DNA of 64,000 nt, taken from the NCBI GenBank assembly GCA_020634435.1, contig JACKBS010000018.1, positions 1 through 64,000 of the forward strand. Direction: 5' to 3'. This DNA is from Ardenticatenaceae bacterium (GTDB lineage Bacteria > Chloroflexota > Anaerolineae > Promineifilales > Promineifilaceae). This document shows, one piece after another, positions 34,843 through 43,553 of this stretch. How positions within the stretch are numbered: the stretch's first letter is position 1; the number at the start of each line of letters is the position of its first letter. Below the pieces are notes generated by a model. It ran no database searches. It saw only the letters and a program-made list of their open reading frames with translations, and was not told the DNA's origin. The translations under genes were made by a program, and so were the position numbers.

Positions 34843-35754
34843 CTAACCTTTTAAACCAGTCATCGCGATGCCCTTCACCAACTGCCGGTTGGCAATGAGG
34901 AAGAGCAACAGCGTCGGCAGCATCACAATCACGGCACCAGCCATCAACGCACCCCAGTTGGTGCCGCGCTCCTGGTTAGCCAGGAAAAAACGGATGCCAA
35001 TCTGCACCGTGCGCATCTGCGTATCGTTGGTGATGATGAGCGGCCACAGATATTGGCTCCAGGCGCTCAAAAAGGTGAAGATGGCCAGGGCGCTAATAGA
35101 GCCCTTGCTCAAAGGCACCACGATTTGCCACAAAAAGCGGAAGTTGGTCGCCCCGTCAATCATGGCTGAATCATGCAAATCTTTGGGCAACGACAGGAAA
35201 AACTGCCGCAGCAAAAAGACGCCAAAGGCACTGGCTAGAAAGGGCACGGTGAGGCCAAAATAGGTATTGGCCCCTAGCTGATTGCAAAAAGAGGCACCAT
35301 CGCCAAAAAGCGCCAGGCAGTTTTTGGGCAGTTCGCTAACCATTATGAAGTTGGGAATAAAGGTCAGCTGGAAAGGCACCATCAAACTGGCCAGAATCAG
35401 ATAAAACATCACGTCGCGACCACGAAAATTGAGAAATGAGAAGGCAAAGGCAGCTAAAATGCTAAACAGCACCTGGAACAACACAATAACCCCAGACTGA
35501 ATAAGACTGTTGAGCAGGTAACGGCCGAATGGCGTCGAGTTCCAGGCAGTGATGTAATTGTCCCAGGTCCATTCACGCGGTAGCAGCGTATTTGGATTGG
35601 CCGAAATATCTTGCAGAGACTTAAAGCTCGTGAAGATGGCAATAATGATCGGCGTAGCCACAATCAGGCCCACAGTCAGCAGGAAAATCTGCATTGCCAG
35701 ATCAGTTGTAGCGATTTTGCGTTTTGGTTTGGATGTAGATAGGGGCATTGTCAT
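34843..35754 (-). CDS. ABC transporter permease (MalG/UgpE-like)
   Basis: Second inner-membrane permease of the carbohydrate importer. Six hydrophobic segments are visible, and the EAA-type loop that docks the ATPase reads DGATNFRFLWQIVVPLSKGS (general form EAA...G......P). It is 303 residues and starts at ATG 35754, overlapping the upstream permease stop by 4 nt (ATGA), so the two are translationally coupled. The ATPase must come from elsewhere in the genome, as is common for MsmK-type shared ATPases. Confidence 0.88.
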   Translation of the reverse strand: MTMPLSTSKPKRKIATTDLAMQIFLLTVGLIVATPIIIAIFTSFKSLQDISANPNTLLPREWTWDNYITAWNSTPFGRYLLNSLIQSGVIVLFQVLFSILAAFAFSFLNFRGRDVMFYLILASLMVPFQLTFIPNFIMVSELPKNCLALFGDGASFCNQLGANTYFGLTVPFLASAFGVFLLRQFFLSLPKDLHDSAMIDGATNFRFLWQIVVPLSKGSISALAIFTFLSAWSQYLWPLIITNDTQMRTVQIGIRFFLANQERGTNWGALMAGAVIVMLPTLLLFLIANRQLVKGIAMTGLKG

Positions 35755-36644
35755 GAGTAATGAACCCTCCGGCCAAAGCCACGGAACTGAACAATAGACA
35801 TGATGACGATGAGCAGCGCCAACAAATACGCCTGAGCTGAGGCGTAGCCTCTAAACGGCGTGCCCACAAAAGCATCTACGTAGATGGAGTAAATCATGTT
35901 GGTGGTTGCCTGACCCGGCCCCCCATCGGTGAGGATGTTGATTTCGCCGAAGGTTTGCAGGCTGTTGATGACATTGATGATGGTCAGGAAAAAAAGCGTG
36001 GGCGAAAGCAGCGGCAGCGTGATGTGGCGCACGCGATGCCACAAGTTGGCCCCATCCACCTTGGCCGCTTCGTAGTAAGTCGAGTCAATGTTCTGCACGC
36101 CAGCCAGGGCGATGATGACGTTAAAGCCTAACTGCCGCCAAACAACGGCCAACGTCACCGCAATTAACGCCCAATCTTTCGACGTGAGCCAGTTAACCGG
36201 CTCAAAGCCCAAGAGGCCGATCCAATAGTTCATGTAACCAACCGCCGGGTTATACATCCAGCGGAAAATCACCCCGGTGACCGCGCTGCTGATCACAATC
36301 GGCACAAAAATGAGCAGACGGTGCAGCCAGGAAAGCCGCTTAAGCGGATATGCCAGGGCAATGGCCAGGGCCACCGCAATGGCGATGCCGGTGGGCACCG
36401 TACCCAGAGTGAACAGCAGTGACACTTTGAGATTGTTGTAATATTCCCCACCAGAAATTAGCTCATTCCAGAGGCGCTGGTAATTTTCCAGGCCAACATC
36501 AATGACTGCCCCACCAAAGGGAGCCACACGTGTGAGGCTCATTTGGAAGGAACTGACAATGGGCCAGTAGATAAAGAGGCCCAAAATGATGAGCGTGGGG
36601 GCTAAATAAAGATACCCCTCTACTGTTTTGAGAACCTTCTTCAA
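35751..36644 (-). CDS. ABC transporter permease (MalF/UgpA-like)
   Basis: First inner-membrane permease of the importer, 297 residues with six hydrophobic helices. Its ATPase-docking loop reads YYEAAKVDGANLWHRVRHIT. The start codon is TTG at 36644, supported by AAGGAGG about 9 nt upstream. The unusual start combined with a very strong SD may tune its level. It follows the kinase gene by 18 nt and overlaps the next permease. Confidence 0.88.
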   Translation of the reverse strand: MKKVLKTVEGYLYLAPTLIILGLFIYWPIVSSFQMSLTRVAPFGGAVIDVGLENYQRLWNELISGGEYYNNLKVSLLFTLGTVPTGIAIAVALAIALAYPLKRLSWLHRLLIFVPIVISSAVTGVIFRWMYNPAVGYMNYWIGLLGFEPVNWLTSKDWALIAVTLAVVWRQLGFNVIIALAGVQNIDSTYYEAAKVDGANLWHRVRHITLPLLSPTLFFLTIINVINSLQTFGEINILTDGGPGQATTNMIYSIYVDAFVGTPFRGYASAQAYLLALLIVIMSIVQFRGFGRRVHYS

Positions 36645-36662
36645 TGCTTCGTTCCTCCTTCC

Positions 36663-38120
36663 CTAACGCCAACCCAATTCAGAACAAAATTGACGGTACC
36701 GCGCTTTGAGGGAACGGCCGTCTTTCGGCAAAAAGTAGTCCACGTGCGCCCCATCGCGTAAATCGTGCCATCCCTGGGACAGATTCGCCGCCAGCCAGGC
36801 AATTCCTTGCGAGGTGGCCTGCTTCACCTGAGGGCGCAGCACCACCCGCTGTGTCAGGTTGGCCAGCCGCTGGCATAAACCATCCAATGCCGACAAACCA
36901 CCGGTGATGCGAATCCGCTTGACGCTTTGCCCGGTGTTGCTCATCGCTTCCAGGTTGATGGCTATAAGAAACAAGATGCTTTCGACAATGGCCACTGCCT
37001 TCTCTTGCAGCGACGGTTCACTCTGGCCATTGTGCAAAAAGTATGGGTTTTGTTCGCTACGCCAAAACGGCGAGCCAAGGCCACCAATCGTGTTAATGAA
37101 CACGGGCGGAGCCTCGACCATGCTCAGCCATTCTGCCAGTTCCACCGTCAAATCGGCCTCGCCCCACTGATCAGCGGCCCACTTAATCGCCGCCCCGGCC
37201 CCATTAACGGTGCCTTCCAGCAGATATGTCACATGGTCGGCGCTGCTGTTGGCAATGCTGGCCAACAAGCTGGGATGCTGCATGAGTTGGGTGTTTGTTG
37301 AGAGCAACACAAAAGCCCCGGTGCCCACATTAACGATCAGCGTACCGTCTTCCAGCTTGCCGGGGCCATGAATGGCGGCGTTTTGATCGCCGTTTACGGC
37401 CGTTAATGGAATCTCCGTCCCGCGAATGGTGCCAAAATAAGATTGGGTTGGCTGGCAGTCGGGCAGCAGATCGCGGGCAATGCCAAACTCTTTCAGGAGT
37501 TCGGTAGACCATTCGTGCTTCTGCAAATCCATCAGCTGGGTGCGCGAAGCGTTTACGTGGTCCACAATGCAGGGGGTACCTTCGAGCAAATTGGCAATCA
37601 CAAAGGCGGCCAGCGGACCAAAGATCAGTTCTTTGTTGTGCAACGGCCGTTCCAGTTCCGGGCAGTTGTCTAACATCCAGCGCAGCTTGCTGGCTCCATA
37701 ATGCGGCGACAAAAATAGTCCGCTTTTCTTCTTGATGGCCACCCCTTTGCTGGCCAATGGCTCTAAATATTTGGCCGCGCGCCGATCTTGCCAGCTTAAA
37801 ACGGGCGTTAGCGGTTCCCCGGTATATCGGTTCCAGGCCACAATGCTGGAGCGCTGGCTAGCCAGCCCGGCGCAGGCAATTCCCCGCTGCTGCACAACCG
37901 GCTCCGCCAATACCTGCTGCATGACGTGGTGAACGGCCGTATTAATCTCTACCGGGTCTTGCTCAATTTCGCTGCTGCTTAGCTGGTGCAGCGCCACAGG
38001 CTGGTCGGCAAAAGCTACGGCGTTGCCCGCAAAATCGTAAGCAGAAGCCCGCACGCTGAGCGTGCCTACATCCAAAGCCAAAATCAACTTGTCCGCCTGC
38101 TGATCCGCTTGAAATGTCAT
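36663..38120 (-). CDS. FGGY-family carbohydrate kinase, glycerol-kinase-like
   Basis: Cytoplasmic kinase that phosphorylates a polyol or sugar at import. The ATPase fold motifs are LILALDVGTLSVRAS and LIVNVGTGAFVLLS. Segments SQRSSIVAWNRYTGEPLTPV, SWQDRRAA, NASRTQLMDLQKHEWSTELL and NGDQNAAIHGPG parallel glycerol kinase more than xylulokinase. The length of 485 residues is slightly shorter than GlpK. It heads the operon with two permeases and a receptor and is divergent from a SorC-type regulator 159 bp away. With a glycerophosphodiesterase nearby, glycerol or a related polyol is the best guess. Confidence 0.82.
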   Translation of the reverse strand: MTFQADQQADKLILALDVGTLSVRASAYDFAGNAVAFADQPVALHQLSSSEIEQDPVEINTAVHHVMQQVLAEPVVQQRGIACAGLASQRSSIVAWNRYTGEPLTPVLSWQDRRAAKYLEPLASKGVAIKKKSGLFLSPHYGASKLRWMLDNCPELERPLHNKELIFGPLAAFVIANLLEGTPCIVDHVNASRTQLMDLQKHEWSTELLKEFGIARDLLPDCQPTQSYFGTIRGTEIPLTAVNGDQNAAIHGPGKLEDGTLIVNVGTGAFVLLSTNTQLMQHPSLLASIANSSADHVTYLLEGTVNGAGAAIKWAADQWGEADLTVELAEWLSMVEAPPVFINTIGGLGSPFWRSEQNPYFLHNGQSEPSLQEKAVAIVESILFLIAINLEAMSNTGQSVKRIRITGGLSALDGLCQRLANLTQRVVLRPQVKQATSQGIAWLAANLSQGWHDLRDGAHVDYFLPKDGRSLKARYRQFCSELGWR

Positions 38121-38248
38121 GCAAAAAATCCAAATGGGGGAATTTTCCCGATTACCCTTCCTATCACTTTCTTTATTACCAACTTATCCAGCCGATTGCA
38201 AGAAATATCACAGCAATTGCACAAATTTGCAGAAGAAGGCAAAATGGG

Positions 38249-38266
38249 TTTGTGAATATGTGCAAA
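38249..38266. promoter_or_regulatory. Candidate operator in the kinase/regulator divergent region
   Basis: TTTGTGAATATGTGCAAA is an imperfect dyad (TTTG...CAAA) just before the regulator start. Nearby TTGCACAAATTTGCA (about 38216-38231) and ATTGCAAG repeat the TTGCA core. Clustering of this core in the 159-bp gap between the regulator and the operon it faces suggests SorC-type binding sites. Position and symmetry are the only evidence. Confidence 0.4.
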
Positions 38267-38279
38267 ATGAGGTGAACCA

Positions 38280-39248
38280 TTGGATGCCAAACAACAACAG
38301 TTAGAAAGTGCCCTGCACGCCGCCCAAATGTATTACTACCAAAATCTGCCCATGAAAAAGATTGCCGCCGAGCTGCAAGTCTCCCACTCCACCGTGTCGC
38401 GGCTGCTTAGCTGGGCTAGAAGCCAGGGGCTCATCGAAATTCGCATCAACGACATTCGCGGCCGGGCCGACACGCTGGAAGAGTCGATCAAGCTGCACTT
38501 CAAAATCCAAAGCGTGCAAATTGTGCCCGTGCCGGAAATCGCCGGGGAGCATACCTGGCAGGAGCGCGTTGCCAAAGTAGCCGCCAACACGCTAAACCAG
38601 GTCATCGAATCAGGCATGATTTTGGGTGTGGCCTGGGGCGGCACCATCAACTTGGTAGCCGCAAACCTGACGCCGAAATCGCTGGTAGGCGTGCAGGTGG
38701 TGCAGCTCAACGGTGGCGAAATTGTGACCAATCCCAGCGTAAACCATGCGGGCTGGCTGGTGTCGCAATTTGCCACCAATTATGAAGGCAAGGCGCACTT
38801 GTTCCCCGTGCCCACTTTTTTTGATTATCCCGAAACAAAGCAGGCGCTGTGGCGCGAGCGCAGCATCCAGCAGGTGCTGGATTTGCACCGCCAGGCTGAT
38901 ATTTTGCTCTTCACCATCGGTTCCTCGCAGGGGCAAATGATGAGCGCCACCTACATGGGCAACTATCTCCGTGACAATGATTTTGCCGAGATGGCGCAAG
39001 AGGGCGTGGTCGGCGACATTGCCAACATCATGATCCGGCAGGATGGCAGCTACGCGGGGATTCCGCTGAATGAGCGGGCCTGCGGACCAAATTTGGAGCT
39101 ATTTCGCAAGGCGGGGCGATCAATTTGCGTGGTGTCTGGCTACAACAAGCTGGCGGGGCTGCGGGCGGCGCTGGCGGGCGGCTACGTCACCGACCTCATT
39201 CTGGACGAGCCAACGGCGCACAAGTTGTTGGCCTCCATCACCTCGTAG
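38280..39248 (+). CDS. SorC/DeoR-type sugar-binding transcriptional regulator
   Basis: One-component regulator. The N-terminal helix-turn-helix (~20-55, MKKIAAELQVSHSTVSRLLS) binds DNA. The C-terminal sugar-phosphate-binding domain (~60-320) shows GVAWGGTINLVA, LFTIGSSQG and VSGYNKLAGLRAALAGGYV. The start is TTG 38280 with GAGGTG 6 nt upstream. It is divergent from the kinase and transporter operon and almost certainly controls it, with a phosphorylated product of the kinase as the likely effector. Its final TAG (39246-39248) lies in a family B palindrome. Confidence 0.88.
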   Translation: MDAKQQQLESALHAAQMYYYQNLPMKKIAAELQVSHSTVSRLLSWARSQGLIEIRINDIRGRADTLEESIKLHFKIQSVQIVPVPEIAGEHTWQERVAKVAANTLNQVIESGMILGVAWGGTINLVAANLTPKSLVGVQVVQLNGGEIVTNPSVNHAGWLVSQFATNYEGKAHLFPVPTFFDYPETKQALWRERSIQQVLDLHRQADILLFTIGSSQGQMMSATYMGNYLRDNDFAEMAQEGVVGDIANIMIRQDGSYAGIPLNERACGPNLELFRKAGRSICVVSGYNKLAGLRAALAGGYVTDLILDEPTAHKLLASITS

Positions 39249-39273
39249 AGACGTTGCAATGCAACGTCTCTAA
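39245..39273. repeat. Palindrome family B, second convergent junction
   Basis: TAGAGACGTTGCA, a single A, and TGCAACGTCTCTA form a perfect 13-bp-arm palindrome (39246-39272). TAG 39246-39248 ends the regulator gene, and CTA 39270-39272 is the TAG stop of the convergent hypothetical gene. The arrangement is the same as at 25968-25996. Confidence 0.85.
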
Positions 39274-39734
39274 CCCTGAATACGAAGAGATTTGGTATTC
39301 AAATCCTCCAAATACGGAATTCCATATTTCAATAACTTTTCTAAAGCATCCTGGCAGGCAGCCTCAAGGGATTCCTCATTCGGGAAACTCCACCAGTAAT
39401 CAGTTTTCCATTCTGGGTCATGTCGATCGCTGATCCAGAGTGCTGAAGCCAATCTTTCATTCAAAAAGTACCCACGAAAGATTTGTCTTTCGCGGTACAT
39501 TTCTAAACCAAATGTATTTCTGTCCAAATTTACGGCAAAGCTAACGAAGTTATTCTCAATACCACTCGGTTGAATGTGAACAAGAACGAATATCCCTTCA
39601 TTTAATCTTTTTTCAAACCAGATATTGCCTTTCCAGTCATATCCAGATGGATCCAAATCCATTTCGTAGCCACGAGCGGCGAGTTCTGATTCAAATACTT
39701 TGGCAACAACAGACTGGAATACAGATGCGAACAT
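39270..39734 (-). CDS. Hypothetical protein, 154 aa
   Basis: A soluble protein rich in aromatic and acidic residues (GYEMDLDPSGYDWKGNIWFE, WISDRHDPEWKTDYWWSFPN). No signal peptide or membrane helix. I cannot assign a family with confidence; the layout resembles small DUF4304-type proteins. It is more AT-rich than its neighbours and contains no ACGGCCGT, suggesting later acquisition. Its TAG stop comes from the palindromic repeat. Confidence 0.6.
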   Translation of the reverse strand: MFASVFQSVVAKVFESELAARGYEMDLDPSGYDWKGNIWFEKRLNEGIFVLVHIQPSGIENNFVSFAVNLDRNTFGLEMYRERQIFRGYFLNERLASALWISDRHDPEWKTDYWWSFPNEESLEAACQDALEKLLKYGIPYLEDLNTKSLRIQG

Positions 39735-39815
39735 TTTTGATTTCCTTGCACCATTGGCACGATGGGAAACGGCCGTTAAAACTTCACAATTCCCCCTTCA
39801 CCATTATCTACTTCC

Positions 39816-40412
39816 TTACGGCCCCGCCGCAGGCACCAGGAATTCCCCAGCGGCCCAGCCTTCGGTGCCGTCATCCAGCTGTATTTGCCACCAGAGGCGG
39901 TTGTTGGCTTCGTCGGCTTCTGGACCACCGATGACCAATACCAGCGACCCTTCATCCACAAGCTGAATCAGGGCATTGCTGGTGCTGGGGCCACCGCGCA
40001 AATTGATGCCAAAACCATCGGTGTTGGCCACCTGGGCGTAAAAACCAACGGTGATGTCTGGGGGCGCAACGGCCGTATCCGGGGTCGGTATCGGCGTGAA
40101 GGTAGGAATGGGGCTGGGCGTGGGCAGCGGCGACGTAGGTGACGGAATCGGGCTGGGCGGCGCAGTGAGGATGATAAGCGTCGGCTCGATGGGGGCGGTC
40201 TCTAACGGCGGGCGAGCCAGCAGCGAGTTGACCAACGCCAGCGCCAAACCAATGCTGATAATTGTGACCAACAAACCCAGGCCAAACCAACGCCAGGGAA
40301 CGGGTTCCTGCACACCAATCGGCGAATCTTGCCGCAAGCGGCGCGGTCGTTTTTCTGGGGAATTCTTGCCCTTGTCGTTGCGAGGGTCTGGAGGAATTTG
40401 GTATCGTGCCAT
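39816..40412 (-). CDS. Membrane-anchored SH3-like domain protein
   Basis: About 198 residues from ATG 40412 (MARYQIPPDP; a start at 40436 would add 8). A basic cytoplasmic N-terminus is followed by one transmembrane helix (~47-70, WFGLGLLVTIISIGLALALV), a Pro/Thr/Ser linker and a C-terminal bacterial SH3-like domain (GINLRGGPSTSNALIQLVDE, then WWQIQLDDGTEGWAAGEFL). Such domains usually bind cell-wall peptides or proteins outside the membrane. It follows the phosphatase gene across an iterated hairpin. Confidence 0.7.
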   Translation of the reverse strand: MARYQIPPDPRNDKGKNSPEKRPRRLRQDSPIGVQEPVPWRWFGLGLLVTIISIGLALALVNSLLARPPLETAPIEPTLIILTAPPSPIPSPTSPLPTPSPIPTFTPIPTPDTAVAPPDITVGFYAQVANTDGFGINLRGGPSTSNALIQLVDEGSLVLVIGGPEADEANNRLWWQIQLDDGTEGWAAGEFLVPAAGP

Positions 40413-40416
40413 GTAG

Positions 40417-40496
40417 GTAACTGGGTAATTGGGCAATTGGGTAATTGGTAATTGCTGATGTATCTTAATTACTCAATTACTGAACTACCAAATTAC
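40417..40496. repeat. Iterated-unit hairpin (GGTAATT type)
   Basis: Between the SH3-protein and phosphatase genes, GTAATTGG-like units repeat about four times on the left arm (40417-40454). Complementary AATTAC/CAATTAC units follow (40467-40496) after a 12-nt spacer. It can fold into an imperfect long hairpin and has the same architecture as the hairpins at 41.8, 56.1, 57.1 and 58.5 kb. Confidence 0.65.
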
Positions 40497-40499
40497 CGA

Positions 40500-41735
40500 T
40501 CATTTTGCTTCCAAAACCAGTAAAGTTAAATCATCAAAAGGCGCGGCTTTGCCCTGCCATTGGGCCACATCGCGCACCAAATAGTCCACAATTTCAGCCG
40601 CCGATTTTTGGCCGCAGGCGGTGATGGCCGCCGCCAACCGCTGGTTAGAGTAACCCTGGTCGGCTTCATTCACCGCATCGGGCACGCCATCGCTAAACAT
40701 CACCAGTCGGTCACCCGGCAGCAGATCAACTGTCTCTTCGACCAGCGACAAATCCGGCATCATGCCCAGGAAACGGCCTCCACCTGCTAAAGCCACTACT
40801 TCTTGACCCGTTCGCAGGAGAAACGGCCGTTCGTGAGCCGCACGAATATAGGCCAGACGCCCCGTGGGCCGGTGCAGCACACCGTAAAACGCCGTCAAAA
40901 AGACCTCATCGTTGTTGGCAATTTCAAGCATGCCTTCATGTACGGCCAGGGCCACCGCCACCGGAGAAAGCGAATGCCGCCCCTCACGCAAAAACAGCGT
41001 GCGGGTAACCGCCATGAAGAGCGCCGCGTGAAACCCTTTATCGGCGACATCGGCAATCAAGACGCCCACATGCTCGTCATCGATCTCCAACACATCATAA
41101 AAATCGCCCCCGACCTGACGCGCCGGTTGCAGATATGAGGCAAAATTGTAGTCGGGAAATTGGGGCAGCTCTTGCCGCAGGAGGTTGCGCTGCACTTGGG
41201 CGGCGAGTTCCAGCTCGCGCTCTAGTCGCTCTTGCTCCACCAACTTGGCCTGAGCCGCTTTCAGACTGACATACGCCTGCTCTAGCGCCTCGTTTTTCTT
41301 CTGCAAATCCTCAATGTACATCCGGTCCAGGTTGCGTGCGTTAGACAAGATGCGCTGAAGCAGCAGGTTCGCCAGCGGCGGACTGTTCTTCACAAACGAG
41401 TCAAACGCTTCTTCGGTCACTTCCAGCACAGTGGTCGGCGTGAGGGTCACACAGTTGGCAGCGCGGGGCGAATCGTCGATGAGGCCCATTTCGCCAAAGT
41501 AACCATTTTTGCCCACCATGTTCAAAATGCGCTCTTCGCCGCTGTCCAGCACGCGCACCACGGCCACGTTGCCCTTCACCACCACGTAAAACACGTGCTC
41601 CACCTCACCCTGGTGGCAGAGTGTGGTGTTGGGCGGATATTCCACTCGCTTGGCTACCTGACGCAGCAGCTGCAAAGTGTCTTCATCCAAACCAGCTAGC
41701 GCCTGGCGAATAACGGCCGTTGTTCCCGAATCCAT
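40500..41735 (-). CDS. cNMP-binding domain plus PP2C/SpoIIE phosphatase
   Basis: A two-domain signalling protein of 411 residues. Residues ~12-130 form a cyclic-nucleotide-binding fold (FGEMGLIDDSPRAANC is the phosphate-binding cassette). A short coiled coil (~140-180) leads to a SpoIIE/RsbU-like Ser/Thr phosphatase (~185-410) with the metal-binding acidic residues in GGDFYDVLEID, IADVADKGFHAAL, FSDGVPDAVN and FDDLTLLVLE. It probably reverses phosphorylation of an anti-sigma-factor antagonist in response to a ligand; the partner is not in this window. AGGA sits 7 nt before ATG 41735. Confidence 0.88.
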   Translation of the reverse strand: MDSGTTAVIRQALAGLDEDTLQLLRQVAKRVEYPPNTTLCHQGEVEHVFYVVVKGNVAVVRVLDSGEERILNMVGKNGYFGEMGLIDDSPRAANCVTLTPTTVLEVTEEAFDSFVKNSPPLANLLLQRILSNARNLDRMYIEDLQKKNEALEQAYVSLKAAQAKLVEQERLERELELAAQVQRNLLRQELPQFPDYNFASYLQPARQVGGDFYDVLEIDDEHVGVLIADVADKGFHAALFMAVTRTLFLREGRHSLSPVAVALAVHEGMLEIANNDEVFLTAFYGVLHRPTGRLAYIRAAHERPFLLRTGQEVVALAGGGRFLGMMPDLSLVEETVDLLPGDRLVMFSDGVPDAVNEADQGYSNQRLAAAITACGQKSAAEIVDYLVRDVAQWQGKAAPFDDLTLLVLEAK

Positions 41736-41753
41736 AGCAAATTCCTAAGAAGA

Positions 41754-41820
41754 AGAGATTGGAGATTAGAGACTGGAGATTAGCGATACACAATCTCCAA
41801 TCTCTAATCTCTAATCTCCA
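41754..41820. repeat. Iterated-unit hairpin (GATTAGA/GATTGGA type)
   Basis: The left arm (41754-41783) repeats GAGATTGGA and GAGATTAGA units, and the right arm (41793-41820) carries their complements, with a ~9-nt loop. The right arm runs into the 3' end of polX: the stop codon at 41804-41806 and the last residues EIRD are encoded by the repeat. It lies between two co-directional - strand genes. Confidence 0.75.
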
Positions 41821-43540
41821 AAAAAGCCAACAATTTGGAGAGTGGCCAACTGTTCACCACCATCTCGGCCGTCGCCCAGCCGCGCTGCGCGGTGGCGATG
41901 CCATAGTGCAAAAACTCAAAATGATCGACGTGATGGGCGTCGCAGTTGATAGCCAGGGTGACGCCCAGCTCTACAGCGCGGCGCACGTGGTTGTCGCGCA
42001 AATCTAGCCGGTGTGGATTGGCATTGATTTCGAGGATGGTATGGGTAGCAACGGCCGTTTGCAACACCGCCTCCATGTCTAAATCCGCACCGGGCCGGTC
42101 CGGCAGCAGCCGCCCGGTGGGATGAGCAATCATGTCCACATGCGGATTGTTGAGTGCGGTCATGATGCGCAGCATTACCTGCTCGCGTGGCTGATTCAGG
42201 CTCACATGCAGGCTGGCGGTCACAAAATCCAGCCGGGCCAGCACCTCATCTTCAAAATCGAGCGAGCCGTCTGCTTTAATTTCCATTTCCGTGCCGTGCA
42301 AAATGCGGAAATCTGGCCCCATCGCCTCGTTGGCGGTGGCGATTTCTGCGGCCTGCTGCCACAACCGCTCTGGCGTCAGGCCGTTGGCAATGCCCAGGCT
42401 CTGCGAATGGTCACTGATGACGATGTACTGCATCCCCCGCGCCTGCGCCGCCTGGGCCATCTCCAACACGCTCATTTTGCCGTCAGACCAGGTGGTGTGC
42501 ATATGCAAATCAGACACGATCTGCCCAATCTGAATGACGTTTGGCAGCTGCCCTTTTTGCGCCGCTTCAATCTCGCCCCGATCCTCGCGCAGCGTGGGGA
42601 TGATGTAGGGCAGATTGAGCACTTCGTACAGTTCTTCTTCGCTGGCGCAAAGGATTTCAGCGCTATCAGCGCCGCCACCGGTGGGGGTAAAGGCGTGTTC
42701 GTTCAGGCTTAGCCCTTGCTTGAGCGCCAGTTCACGCAGGCGGACGTTGTGGTCTTTGCTGCCCGTAAAATAGGAAAGCAGTGTACCCCATCGCGCCAGC
42801 GGCAAGACGCGCAAATCTACCTGCATGCCGTTGTGCAGCACCACGCTAGATTTGGTTGGCCCATGCCCCGACACGGATTCGACACGCGGCATATTCACGA
42901 AATAATCCATGATCGGCGCAGCTTCATCGGCGGCTACCAGCAAATCCACATCGCCAATGCTTTCTTTCATGCGGCGGAGGGAACCAGCAACGGCAGTTTT
43001 CAACACACCGGGCAGCTGTTCCAACTCGGCCAAAATCTCATGCGCCAGAGGCCACGCCTCGCCAATGGGGGTGCGATCGTCGCCATGCCGGGCCAGTGCC
43101 TCGATGGCTTTCACCAGTTTGGCCTCAGATTTAGCCCCCAGCCCTGGCAGATCGCGCAATTTGCCTTCTGAAGCGGCCGTATTCAGCTCCGCCAAGGTCG
43201 CAATACCCAGCGTTTCGTACACCTGCTTCACGCGCTTGGGGCCAAGCCCATCCACCTTCAACATTTCCACCAGCGTCGGCGGAATTTCTTCGGCCAGCTT
43301 GTCGTAAAAGGTCAACTTGCCCGTGGTAAGCATTTCCTCGATCTTCTCGGCCAGCGTCTTACCAATGCCGGGAATTTCGGTGAGCTCCCCTGCTTCGTAC
43401 ACCTGATTAATGTCGCGTCCCAACTCCTGAATCGCCTCACTCGCTTTGCGATAAGACAAGACGCGATGAATGATATCCCCCCGAATGGAGAGCATATCGG
43501 CCACATCAGAAAAAATTTTGGCAACTTCGCGATTATTCAT
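41804..43540 (-). CDS. polX: DNA polymerase/3'-5' exonuclease PolX
   Basis: Family X DNA polymerase for gap-filling repair, 578 residues. The N-terminal helix-hairpin-helix and Pol-beta-like part (~1-300) shows LTEIPGIGKTLAEKIEEML, VDGLGPKRVKQVYE and the catalytic acidic pair region SIGDVDLLVA with VDLRVL. The C-terminal PHP nuclease (~335-570) has DLHMHTTWSDGK, VISDHSQSLG, LHGTEMEI and MIAHPTGRLL, whose His/Asp bind metals. ATG 43540 (MNNREVAKIF) is chosen because the upstream 24 codons are unlike the family. A TATAAT (- strand, 43548-43553) sits 7 nt before it, so it may be near-leaderless. Confidence 0.92.
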   Translation of the reverse strand: MNNREVAKIFSDVADMLSIRGDIIHRVLSYRKASEAIQELGRDINQVYEAGELTEIPGIGKTLAEKIEEMLTTGKLTFYDKLAEEIPPTLVEMLKVDGLGPKRVKQVYETLGIATLAELNTAASEGKLRDLPGLGAKSEAKLVKAIEALARHGDDRTPIGEAWPLAHEILAELEQLPGVLKTAVAGSLRRMKESIGDVDLLVAADEAAPIMDYFVNMPRVESVSGHGPTKSSVVLHNGMQVDLRVLPLARWGTLLSYFTGSKDHNVRLRELALKQGLSLNEHAFTPTGGGADSAEILCASEEELYEVLNLPYIIPTLREDRGEIEAAQKGQLPNVIQIGQIVSDLHMHTTWSDGKMSVLEMAQAAQARGMQYIVISDHSQSLGIANGLTPERLWQQAAEIATANEAMGPDFRILHGTEMEIKADGSLDFEDEVLARLDFVTASLHVSLNQPREQVMLRIMTALNNPHVDMIAHPTGRLLPDRPGADLDMEAVLQTAVATHTILEINANPHRLDLRDNHVRRAVELGVTLAINCDAHHVDHFEFLHYGIATAQRGWATAEMVVNSWPLSKLLAFLEIRD

Positions 43541-43547
43541 GAGGGCG

Positions 43548-43553
43548 ATTATA
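43548..43553 (-). promoter_or_regulatory. -10 element TATAAT directly before polX
   Basis: On the - strand TATAAT ends 7 nt before ATG 43540, so transcription would begin at or within a base or two of the start codon. The -35 candidate is weak. This resembles the near-leaderless layouts at 47.9 and 63.1 kb. Confidence 0.45.

Noticed and set aside
40510..40520. Riboswitch candidates in gaps over 150 bp
   Set aside because: No conserved riboswitch core that I know was recognised; the structured gaps are explained by palindromic repeats and terminators.
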